DNA from: Beroe ovata | Lineage: Eukaryota > Ctenophora > Nuda > Beroida > Beroidae | NCBI GenBank assembly: GCA_946803715.1 | Contig: CAMPET010000001.1 | Location: forward strand, 851,378 to 880,983 | DNA: 29,606 nucleotides | Direction of reading: 5' to 3' | Shown here: positions 20,875-29,606 of the stretch, one piece after another | How the letters are laid out: every line of letters begins with the position of its first letter | Numbering within the stretch: the first letter of the stretch is position 1 | Position numbers and translations under genes: made by a program | Notes under the pieces: generated by a model | The model's database searches: none | Told to the model about the DNA's origin: nothing | The model's input: the letters and a program-made list of their open reading frames with translations, nothing else

Positions 20875-21824
20875 ATGATGTACGGTGACTCTGACATAAG
20901 TGAACTTGGTTTTGAGCTGCAGATTCCTACACTCGAGCAAAGAGAACAGGAAAAGGTATGTAATATACAAGAATGAATTGACTCACTGTGCACAATGTTC
21001 ATTCAATTGAGGCCAGATAGAATTTACAATTACTACTTGAAGACTGATGCCCTAAAATAACCTCTCTTTTTCAACTATATATCTTTCTGAAAAGAATACT
21101 TACATCTTAGTAATCAATAATATATCATATCTAGGTTAACTGCAGAGCGGTGATTGTGAGAAGTTCCAAGTTTGGAGATGGAGCATTTGCTGCTCGGGAT
21201 ATAAAGCAAGGGGAATGTGTAGAATGGGGAATTGTCAGAAGGCTCCCACCTGGTTTTGATGGGAATGCTGCTGAGTATGTCTTCACATGGTCTGAGGACA
21301 GAACTATATGGGGTATAACATCTGGAACAGCTGCCTTCCTCAACACAGCTGCCCCTGGAGATGCTAATACTAAGGTTTGAGTCATACTTCCATACTGCAG
21401 AAGATTTGATGTTATGTGGTAAAAAAAGTTTGTTGATCATGGAGTATTCTGACTAGTGACTACTGACAAATATTCCAGATGATACGATTCTTTGATGAAG
21501 ACAGATTCGAATTGTATGCAGTGAGGGATATTGCTGAAGGAGAAGAACTCACCCATACTTACCGTTCACTGAAATGGAGGAAGTGCTTCAAGCCTATTGC
21601 TGATATTCTTGGTAAGAATTACAGGATTCTACTCAGAGCTAAATGAAGTGATGGAAATATATTGTCCTCAGTTTAAAATTACTATTCTATCAGGTGTTGT
21701 CACAGAGCCCTCCTTAATGGAGAATGGTCATGGAATAATCCAAAATGGATCATGCAAACAAGAAATTTCAAATGGCCATGACTCTATCTCATCTCTACAA
21801 AAGAATGGAGTAGTCAAGTCATAA
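20875..21824 (+). CDS. Small SET-domain protein with atypical NT motif
   Basis: Exons 20875-20955, 21135-21374, 21479-21611 and 21694-21824 join with GT-AG introns and consistent phases into 194 residues ending in TAA. Residues about 33-152 form a compact SET domain: SSKFGDGAFAARDIKQGE (37-54) is the N-terminal glycine loop and strand; YVFTWSEDRTIWGI (75-88) is the central part; GTAAFLNTAAPGDANTK (91-107) is the position of the RFxNHSCxPN motif; EGEELTHTY (127-135) is the C-terminal core with the candidate catalytic Tyr135. There are no pre-SET or post-SET Cys clusters, although Cys143 follows the core. The tail (153-194) is polar and Asn/Gly-rich and looks disordered. Lysine methylation using S-adenosylmethionine is the family activity, but the canonical NHS is NTA here, so activity and substrate are unknown. 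Either of two adjacent ATGs (20875, 20878) could start translation. Confidence 0.85.
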
Positions 21825-22742
21825 AGTACAGCATATCGAAGACCTTTATGCCACCTCAATCCTGTTTTTGGAGGAGTGTTGTAATTTTTGCAAATTGATC
21901 AAAATCTCTGTCATTCTGACTGGGATTCACAGTTTATATCCATAGTTTACTGTGCTGATTTTAGTTGAGGTATACAATAGCTCAAATTTTCAAATTTTAC
22001 ATAAAACCATTTCATGTTGTATGTTATGCAGATATTTTCGAAGTAAAAACATGTTTGATGTAATAGATGCTTTTGTATGTTTTTAATGTATGTATAGTGG
22101 GAGTACCTTTAATTCAGGTCTTATTTTTGTACAATGTAGAATCAGTTATTCATCAATATATTAAAATTTATTCAATATCACATTACATTCTATCAGAACT
22201 TGAGTTGTTTTATAGCGATGATTCCAAACCATTTTGTATAGTTCCATCATTTTTCATGTTCATACTGATTACTGATAATGCAAGATAAACGCCATGAGAA
22301 TTCTAATTAATTCTAATCTGTACTCCTTTGGAACATATTTCTTCTAACACCTACTTAAGCATCGAAGGAGTTGATTGATAGATGGAATAAGTTTTTATAT
22401 AGATAAGATAGTGTTACTCTATAAATGTATGTTTATTAGCTGTAAATTATCAAATAGTTTTAATGATAGAAATACTATCAATATTAAGATTTGGCTGTTT
22501 ATATTGTGTTTGAAAAATCCTTTTGGGCATCAAGATGTACCTATTGTTATACTATCAATATGCATTAATGACAACTTTTTTGGTTACCCCGCGTTCTCCC
22601 TGCTTCACCCTGTGAAAATGCCAAGCTTTTGCTTGTATAGAGTCAGATAGAAACCTATTAGTCCTGTTCGAATACTGTGTCATATTAATCCTCCACTCCA
22701 TCCTATAGCCCGGGGAATCATGCTTCTGTAGCTGTTGCTATC
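21825..22742 (+). other. Gap between SET gene and WDR36
   Basis: About 0.9 kb of AT-rich DNA that should hold the SET gene 3' untranslated region and the WDR36 promoter. An ATTAAA hexamer near 22159 is a possible polyadenylation signal. No further gene is recognised. Confidence 0.5.
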
Positions 22743-25236
22743 ATGAGCAAAGTGTTCAGTCCACTCAGAGTACAAGGACTGGTGTCTGGAGAGGTAGGGG
22801 CTGTGGTACAAACGAGGGGGACCCAACATTTCGTCACCACCTCACTTCAGAGATCATTCCATACCTACAACGTGAGTTATGCCATACCTACAGTAATGTC
22901 ATACCTACAGTAATGTAAGTATCAAACCACACTGATCATGGGTTTTTGAAATAGTGTAGAATATCTTCTCGCGTAATACGACTCTGTATCCTTTTTTATC
23001 ATCCAAAACTTGTCCCAGTGTGAAAAGCTCACTCTCCAATTCGTGTCCTCCCTTCACGACACTGACATCACATGCCTCACTGCACACAAAGACTTGATCC
23101 TAACTGCTGCATCTGACTGTGTTATCCGGTCCTGGACTAGGGGGAAATTGTACAGAAACTACGAGGGGCACGTGACACCTGTGTCACACCTCCTGCCCTT
23201 TGGTGACAAGATTATATCATTCGGTAATTGTTGTGCCACTTCTTTATCCAGTGATTAGTGAAATCTGCCGCTTCATTGAAATTGCTCCATTGAAAAGTGC
23301 CACTTCATTGTTTTCACGCATGTTTTATTGCTAGGTGAGAATAAGAGGATGTTGATACATGATCTTGAGACTGGTGAAGTGTATGGAGAGCTAGCTCTAT
23401 CCAGCTGTACCACAGCAGTCACCCATCCTGCCACTTATATCAACAAGGTATGAATCATGGCAGCTGCTAAACCTTGAAACATAATTTGAAACAAGGTATG
23501 GAACTGAACACTGAACCGGTATAAAACAAGGATAACTCCAGTTAATGTGTGACAGTGTGTGTTTGTCAGTGAAATGTTTGATATCACCGATTTCTACAGA
23601 TTTTGATTGGTGATAAGGACGGTAACTTGGAATTGTGGAATATCAGGAGTCTGAAACTGATACACCGATTCAAGCAGCTTGATAGTCAGATAACAGTTCT
23701 AGCTCAGGTAGAATCATTATCATGCCTGGGACTATTCCGAATATATCGAGCAGACATACATACCATATAGTCAGCTCTAACATGAATATTCTCCAGACAC
23801 CAGGTTTGGATATTATAGGTGTAGGTCTGAAGAACGGAAAGATACTACTCCACAACATAAAGCTAGACGAGACAGTACTCAAGTTTTACCAGGATTGGGG
23901 CTGTGTAACATCACTCTCATTCCGATCAGGTACACCACTGTGACGTCGTGCTCCTTTATAATACTCCTCCCTATAATTTCTCCTCAATCCTCTTCCTCAC
24001 ATTTCTCTCTTCACATTCCCCCACTCCCTCCTCCCTAACTCCTCCTCCCTCCCTCCNACTCCCTCCCTCCTAACTCCTCCTCCCCCCACTGTAGACGGTG
24101 TTCCCCACATGGTGTCCGGCTCAGTGGAGGGCCACCTCGCAGTATGGGATCTAGACAAGGGAGAACTACACAGTACAGTGCACAGCGCTCACTCCTCCAA
24201 CGTCCACACTACTCACTACCTCGCCTCCCAGCCACTACTCCTCACAGCTAGCCCTGATAATAGTGTCAAGATATGGGTTTTCGACGGCCCGGGTGAGTGT
24301 AATCCAAACTCTTTACTTTGAACTTCTGATAATTTTACTCCTGAAAACCGTATTCCCGATTACTGATCAATAGGGGATGCATAATAATGCAAATGAATCT
24401 TTCGGTTTTGAAGTTCTTTTGATTTTGAGGCTGTAGTGGCCGTTTGAGGTATCAAAGGAATTCCCTGTGTCTTGATGCATTTTACAAGATGTGGCCGGAA
24501 TATCCGCTTCATATAATTATCGTGTTAATAAGATAAGCAGATGTGTGTCTTAGAGAACAAAAAATTGAGTAATCGTACAGAATTTAGTTCCCCAATTATC
24601 GACAGATTTAGACCAAGAATTCCAAGAATATAAAATATACTCATCATGTCAATCCACATGACACTCCTATAGTAAATAGTTTCACTCAGCTAACACATCT
24701 CTTGCTGCAGTTATCGGATGATTCCAACATTATAGATGCACGTTACATGCACACAACATACGTCCATTGTTAAATCTATCAAGCAATAGAACTGTTATTG
24801 ATAATTATACACGCTTGCTGTATCAAAGCAACAATATTTTTTTTGAGAAGCTTTCGCGGAGTAACCAAGGCTTTTTTGCACGTGCTGACAAAATTAAAAG
24901 TGGGCCAGTCGAGATGCTAGATCAATTTAGAAAGCAAACGAATGAGAATGAGGAATAAGTTATACCCCAAATTGATGAAGTATTATAGCGATAGTTGGAC
25001 ATGATATAGGAGATAATACTCACACACACTAACTCCACTTAGCCCGGTATCCCAACTGACCCCCCTACCCCCAGGTGGAACCTGTAGATTACTGAAGGAG
25101 AGATCAGGGCACAGAGCCCCGCCAACCGTTGCCCGGTTCTACAGTGGAGGGGAGGGGATCCTCAGCGCGGGAATGGATCGCAGTGTACGGCTGTTCTCCG
25201 TCATACGGGACGAGCGAAGCAGGGAACTCAGCCAGG
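22743..25236 (+). CDS. WDR36: WDR36 exons 1-7: first WD40 propeller
   Basis: Exons 1-7 encode residues 1-349, with WD-type blades seen as ITCLTAHKDLILTAASDCVIRSW, LIGDKDGNLELWNIRS, DIIGVGLKNGKILLHNIK, MVSGSVEGHLAVWDL, LLLTASPDNSVKIWVFDG and GEGILSAGMDRSVRLFSV. Residues 36-43 and the HDLETGEVYGEL loop sit where the human protein has equivalent strands. Intron 5 (23930-24094) is dominated by a CTCCCTCC pyrimidine tract and has one undetermined base at 24057. Intron 6 (24293-25074) is the longest in this part and has no recognised element. Confidence 0.93.
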
Positions 25237-28200
25237 GTAGGGACAGGGATTCGGGGTGGGGGGGAATTGGGTGGGATGTAATTGAAGAGGGGTGGTTAGA
25301 GGGAGGGGATGTGAAGAGAGAAGAGGAGGGGAAACAGGAGATCTATTGCCATGTGTTATACTGTCTCTATTTGCTCAGGATCGATAGAGAGTAAAAGTAA
25401 GAAGATGAGTGTCAGTGTGGACGATTTGAAGCTCACCCCAGTGACAGCACTGGCAGCAGGTCCACTTCACACACCCTCTCATTCCCATAGAACAATATAA
25501 TACAATAATATCTACCAGAGGCAAATATCTTTCGCGCCTCGCGGTGTGTGCGGAATCGCGAAATTTGGTGTTTTCCGCGACAAACCGCGAAATTTGGCGT
25601 TTTCCGCGACAAATCGCGATTTTTCCAAATTCCCGCGATAAATCGCGAATTTGTGCTGTTTTCCGCGATAAATCGCAATATTTAAGAGAAATCCAGGGAT
25701 TTCAGAAGTTGACCAAACGTTATAAAACTTAACCAAACGTTACAAAACTTGACCAAACGTTACAAAACTTGACCAAACGTTATAAAACTTGACCAAACGT
25801 TATAAAACTTGACCAAACGTTAAAGATCACAGTATCTCTAATAAGAATACTATCTCGATTCATATTGCCACTGTTTGATTCAATTTGTTGACACCAGATC
25901 ATATCACTTGACAAAACGTTTGATCGACAAGATCGCGATTACCATAATTTCTGCCGCGAAACTGCCGCGATTTTCCCATTTTAGCCGCGAAATTGCCGCG
26001 AATTTCCCCATTTTTGCCGCGAAACTGCCGCGAATTTCTCAAATTTTACCGCGATGCTGCCGCGAAATTTGGCAATTTTTCATTTCGCGGTGCCGCGAAA
26101 TTTCGACTTTTTTACCGCGAAAGATATTTGCCTCTGATATCTACTCACCACCACCTCACCCTGCTGAGTAGACAGGGCATGTTCACTTCCCTCTTTTCTC
26201 ACCAACTCACCCCCCCTCTCTCAGAGGAGATACGGGAGCGGGAGTGGAGTAATGTGCTGACCGCCCATTCGGGAAGCAGAGATGTCAGGATGTGGAGCAC
26301 TCTCAACCACTCTCTCGACTCCAAACCACTCTCGCCCAAGCTGGAGACTATTGTGGTCACTGTGAGTATTCACACTGCTACCCCGTGAGAAGAAGTATAT
26401 GAGTATGGGGAGAATAACAGCTCGTTATTCTATAGACAGAATTTATTACCCCCTCCCCCTTTTCTACAGGCAGTAGCGATAACCGTGTGTGGCAACATTG
26501 GTCTTGTTGGTTATAACTCGGGACATCTAACAGCGTTCAACCTACAGTCAGGGATCAACAGGGGGCTTTACAGCAAATCATGTGGTAGGTCTCACTATAT
26601 TGTGATTCATAGAATTTAATGGCCCCTCAATTTTAACCCCATTTTTATTCCGTCTCTGCGCGTCATTATCCCTTCTGTAGTAGAGTATGGGTTATTGGTT
26701 TCATTAACCTGCCTAACCGGTTTTCTGTTAGCCGATTTCCTGGGAGTAATCGGTATTCTGTTTCCTGATTTCCAGAGAAACAGGTTATTCAAGCGAGTTC
26801 CACTGGTTTTACAGGGCTTATAACGCTTTCTGTGTGAAACGTGAAGAGATGTACGTTCTTCTTATCTTGTAACAATTACCAAAGTCATGAATCGGGAGCC
26901 TCGATTATCGCGGCACTGTGAGATCACAGGTCCCAATTTATTGACACTTCTTGTTAACACCATTATACAACTGTGACCTAGAAATACTGGATATTGAATT
27001 GGTTGACATCACTACGTCATAACAGGCATATCTACCGAAAAATGACCCATTCGTCACAAATTGCTGACACCAGTGCATAATTATCACGTAGGAATGCTGA
27101 CTATGGGATTCGTTGACACCATTACGTCATAACAGACCCGTGTGACGAAAAGGGACCCATTTGTCACAACTTGCTGACACCACTGCATATTTTTTGAAGC
27201 TAAGGAGTAAGAATGCTCACAGAACAGTATTCATTGTAATTTGTATGACATTTCAGCACATCGTGGCAAGGTGACGGGAGTGTGTGGTGACAATATAAAC
27301 AAGTGTGTCATCAGCACCGGGTTAGATAGAACCGTCAAGGTGAGTAGTTATCTTCTTGAGGGATTGATGATATGTTTGCATGGAAATCCCTGTCTCCCAA
27401 TTCTTAGCTGTTCCCCCAATATCTCTCCCTCTTCTCTCTCTCAAGTTTCCAATCATCTCCTACAGTAACCCAAGTGAAAACTCCTCCCTTCATTATCATA
27501 TGACAGACCGTCATATGATCACTCCTCAGATATGGGCACTGACAGACCGAACTCTCGAAGCTTCACTCACTCTCTCTCAACCGATCACCAAATGTAACTT
27601 ACACCGCGACAGCAACCTGCTAGCATGTGCCCTTGACACCTCCTGGACTGTGTGTCTAGTGGATGTTGACACCCACAAAACAGTACGGGAGTTTAAACAT
27701 GGGGCTCCAGTTCTGGATATGGTGAGTGTTAGGTAGCAATAATTACTCCCTCCCCAATTAAATACTGTCACAATCTACGCCATGAAATTCCATTATCATT
27801 AATTGTTATAGTATCAGGGTTGTTATTGTTATTACAATGATTCTCAGTGTTTCACCGTGGATGGCAAGTTCCTATTGGTTGCCACGTCTGATCACGTGAT
27901 ACGAATGTGGGATCTGGTGACAGCCAGACTGGTTGACTGTTTCAGGACAGACTATCTCGTCACATCGATCTCACTGTCGAGGGAGCATCTAGCAACAACT
28001 AGCAGCAATGAATTGGGCATCTGTATTTGGTGAGTAACTATAGCAACCCCTTCTCTATAGCAACGCCTTGACAGCAATAGCTGTTCAGTGTTGATGTCCT
28101 GTGATATAGGCATCCTCAGTGCTCGCCCAATTAAACCAGTTCCGTAGTCCTGAATACACAATCAGGACAAACATAACACTGTACGAAGATGTCGACCTCA

Positions 28201-29606
28201 AGCCGCTTCCTGACGATTACCAACCGCGAACTGTGGTCTCCAACTCCACCCCAGAGGAAGACATGGGTTTGTTTACAAGTTGTTTGTTTACTCCCTCTAG
28301 CTTACAAAAACAAAACCGGTTTCTCGCGGTATAAACCTGTTTTGTACAAAATAACTGCATAAAGTATCATTGCACATGACTATCCGACGCAATAGGATCT
28401 ACAAATTCTCTTCGTCAGAAGGTTTTAACCCCACAGAGAGTAAATTGAATCTGCTTTATCTCAGACTCATGACCGCTTTAGAAGAATCGAACGATGCAAT
28501 ACTGTTTCCAGAAATTTGCTGGTACTTGCTAATGGTACAATGTGGCAAATTTTTGATAGCGTAACGCGCGGCGACATTTTGATTAGCATTTCACTCCCAA
28601 AAACGCGCATCCGTTAACTCAACGAACATTGTTCACACGCGCGCGCCGCGCACAGATTTCCAAGCTCGATCACGTATCGACTTACTCGATAATACTACGA
28701 TCAACAGCTGATATACAAATTCTTGACAGAAACAAGTGAGACAGAGACTGGTGATCTGGAGGAGGAATGGAAAAGTCCTGACCAGATCAATGAGTTTCTT
28801 ATCACCCTCTCAAATACACCGAAAGCTAAATGGACCACCCTACGTAACTTGAATGTAATCAAGGTAAATTAACAATCAGCAGTACGTCTCAGTTATTGGT
28901 TTTAAACTATTTTTATTCCAGGGTGATACCCAGCAGAGTTTCAAACTAACATAACAAACTCCCAGCAAAGGAACAAGCCTAAAGAACCGCCCAGCGCACC
29001 AAAATCTGTCCCATTCTTCATGACTACGACCAGGGAACTTGTCCCAAAGTTTGTGGTGGAAGAAAAGACGGAATCTAAGGAAGAAACACTGAAACCGTCC
29101 AGAAGAGAGGAAAGTGATTTCCAACGGGTGTTGATGAGAACGTCAGATCCAAAGGAAATACTCAGATATTTGGACACTCTAACCCCATCAGCCCTAGGTA
29201 AGAAATCGTGTGCTCGGGGGTGATACATCTCTAGATATCAGAGACACCCATGTCTTAATCTTAAACTCACACGCTCTTCTATCAAGATATTGAGCTGCAG
29301 TCTCTTGCACCGCTCGATGGTGGAAGCCACGCCCTAATCGACTCCTTCATAAAGTTCTTATCAGCGGCTATTGAAACTAAGTGTGAATTTGATATGGTCC
29401 AAGCTTACCTCAACGTGTTTCTCAAGGTAAGGAACCAGAATGATTGACCAACATTAGATCCTGTCCAGTCTATTTATAGCAGAATACGGGAGTTGATAAT
29501 TGTCTCCTCTCAGTACAATAGGGAATACCTGATAAAAACACCAGAGCTACACGAAAAACTAGCTGAGCTGAAGTCACAGCATTCCAGTGAGTTTTGCGAC
29601 TGGATA
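22743..29606 (+). CDS. WDR36: WDR36 / UTP21, U3 snoRNP-associated WD40 protein (3' end outside window)
   Basis: Exons: 22743-22871, 23019-23223, 23335-23447, 23600-23707, 23797-23929, 24095-24292, 25075-25236, 25379-25459, 26225-26361, 26470-26584, 27257-27339, 27530-27721, 27848-28029, 28166-28266, 28730-28863, 28966-29197, 29287-29426 and 29514-29606 (incomplete). All introns are GT-AG and the phases agree, giving 846 codons with no stop; vertebrate WDR36 is around 900 residues, so only a short C-terminus is missing. Landmarks matching the family include QRSFHTYN (residues 36-43), LPFGDKIISFG, FYQDWGCVTSLSFRS, IWVFDGP, the NKPKEPPSAPKSVPFF segment and the Utp21 C-terminal helices. In the family, the protein is a subunit of the nucleolar small-subunit processome (UTP-B complex) required for 18S rRNA processing. 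The start ATG follows an open frame containing no other ATG; a TAA lies further upstream. Confidence 0.95.
23945..24089 (+). repeat. Pyrimidine-rich low-complexity tract in WDR36 intron 5
   Basis: Repeated CTCC, CTCCCTCC and TAACTCCTCC words occupy nearly the whole intron up to the CACTGTAG acceptor. One base is undetermined at 24057. The tract doubles as an unusually long polypyrimidine stretch for the next splice site. Confidence 0.85.
25379..28266 (+). CDS. WDR36: WDR36 exons 8-14: second WD40 propeller
   Basis: Residues about 350-646. Blades are visible as REWSNVLTAHSGSRDVRMW (exon 9), GNIGLVGYNSGHLTAFNLQSG (exon 10), HRGKVTGVCGDNINKCVIST (exon 11), LLACALDTSWTVCLVDVD (exon 12), GKFLLVATSDHVIRMWDL and LGICIWTNITLYEDVDLKPL (exons 13-14). 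Exon 14 is fixed by splicing TG/G to give the conserved Trp; two closer acceptor candidates upstream (near 28110) introduce stops and are rejected. Intron 8 (25460-26224) uses a weak donor (GTCCAC) and is mostly a transposon. Intron 10 (26585-27256) carries the ~111-bp repeat. Confidence 0.92.
25516..26136. mobile_element. Non-autonomous hAT-type DNA transposon in WDR36 intron 8
   Basis: The ends are perfect 21-bp terminal inverted repeats (25516-25536 beginning CAGAGGCAAATATC; 26116-26136 ending GATATTTGCCTCTG). They are flanked by an identical 8-bp direct repeat ATATCTAC (25508-25515 and 26137-26144). An 8-bp target duplication with CAGAG-type termini is the signature of the hAT superfamily. 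Inside the termini, many CGCGA/CCGCGAAA words cluster at both ends, as expected of subterminal transposase-binding repeats. A 20-bp tandem array lies in the middle. No transposase open frame is present in 621 bp, so it depends on an element elsewhere. Perfect termini and duplication suggest a recent insertion. Confidence 0.93.
25711..25822. repeat. 20-bp tandem array inside the hAT element
   Basis: The unit GACCAAACGTTATAAAACTT is repeated head to tail about 5.6 times, with T/C variation at one position and G/A at the first. A related CTTGACAAAACGTTTG word lies about 90 bp further on at 25908. Confidence 0.95.
26941..27186 (+). repeat. Two tandem copies of the ~111-bp repeat in WDR36 intron 10
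   Basis: The words TTGACA(T/C)C, A(C/T)TACGTCATAACAG, (A/G)ACCCATT(C/T)GTCACAA and TTGCTGACACCA(G/C)TGCATA recur about 110 bp apart (for example at 27011 and 27121). The reverse complement matches the intergenic repeat at 17481-17765. Confidence 0.82.
28267..28729 (+). other. WDR36 intron 14
   Basis: A 463-nt intron between the donor GTTTGT and the acceptor TTGACAG. GC-alternating words (CGCGCGGCG near 28565, CGCGCGCGCCGCG near 28638) stand out from the AT-rich background. No element boundaries are seen. Confidence 0.7.
28730..29606 (+). CDS. WDR36: WDR36 exons 15-18: Utp21 C-terminal domain (incomplete)
   Basis: Exon 15 encodes the acidic linker and the helix ending KWTTLRNLNVIK. Exon 16 begins with the family signature QRNKPKEPPSAPKSVPFF and continues into a Lys/Glu-rich segment. 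Exons 17 and 18 encode the Leu-rich helices typical of the Utp21 family C-terminus (for example DMVQAYLNVFLK). The last exon is open at the window end after residue 846. Confidence 0.92.

Noticed and set aside
25875-26388. Open frames in and after the hAT element
   Set aside because: Their repetitive peptides come from CCGCGAAA subterminal repeats; the second also runs over WDR36 exon 9, whose frame is fixed by splicing. No transposase motif is present.
28110-28165. Earlier acceptors for WDR36 exon 14 (after GATATAG or CATCCTCAG)
   Set aside because: Both place a stop codon in frame shortly after; the acceptor at 28164-28165 restores the conserved Trp-Thr-Asn-Ile-Thr-Leu-Tyr segment.
1-29606. 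tRNA, rRNA and box C/D snoRNA genes, including in WDR36 introns
   Set aside because: I looked for T-arm GGTTCGA-type words and for paired RTGATGA/CTGA boxes with terminal stems and found no convincing combination; a covariance-model scan would be needed to exclude weak ones.

Overview
The window is eukaryotic genomic DNA. Its genes are split by many short GT-AG introns, two of the three encoded proteins look metazoan or at least opisthokont in type, and the gaps between genes hold CA microsatellites, minisatellites and a non-autonomous DNA transposon. The compact multi-intron genes and AT-leaning non-coding DNA suggest an invertebrate. An early-branching animal such as a sponge would fit, but that is an impression and not a demonstrated placement.

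Layout. (1) Positions 153-10085, minus strand: one long gene whose 3' end lies outside the window. A 3.05 kb first exon encodes about 1017 residues of Ser/Glu-rich, mostly disordered protein ending in a small Cys cluster. At least 14 short exons, plus a probable 12-nt microexon, follow and encode a coiled-coil rod. All splice phases agree, giving 1821 residues in the window. I do not recognise the family. (2) Positions 10086-20874: about 10.8 kb with no convincing gene. It contains microsatellites, one assembly gap inside a CA tract, tandem repeats, palindromes and an array of small hairpins. (3) Positions 20875-21824, plus strand: a complete four-exon gene for a 194-residue SET-domain protein with an atypical NT in place of the usual NHS motif. 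(4) Positions 22743-29606, plus strand: the WDR36/UTP21 gene, 18 exons and 846 codons, truncated by the window end shortly before its expected C-terminus. It encodes the twin WD40 propellers and most of the Utp21 C-terminal domain of a small-subunit processome protein.

The SET and WDR36 genes lie head to tail about 0.9 kb apart. The coiled-coil gene diverges from them across the 10.8 kb gap. Nothing shows that the three genes act in one pathway: WDR36 is a housekeeping ribosome-biogenesis factor, the SET protein is a candidate lysine methyltransferase or degenerate relative, and the rod protein is probably structural or scaffolding.

The most notable observations are: a complete 621-bp hAT-type element with perfect termini and an 8-bp target duplication filling most of WDR36 intron 8; an approximately 111-bp tandem repeat family present both in WDR36 intron 10 and, inverted, in the intergenic DNA; hairpins at 19242-19421 whose stems change on both arms while the loop is kept; five ungapped copies of a roughly 50-residue unit in the rod protein; and a 64-nt intron containing two perfect 10-bp palindromes that can pair. 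No clearly new multi-gene system was found.
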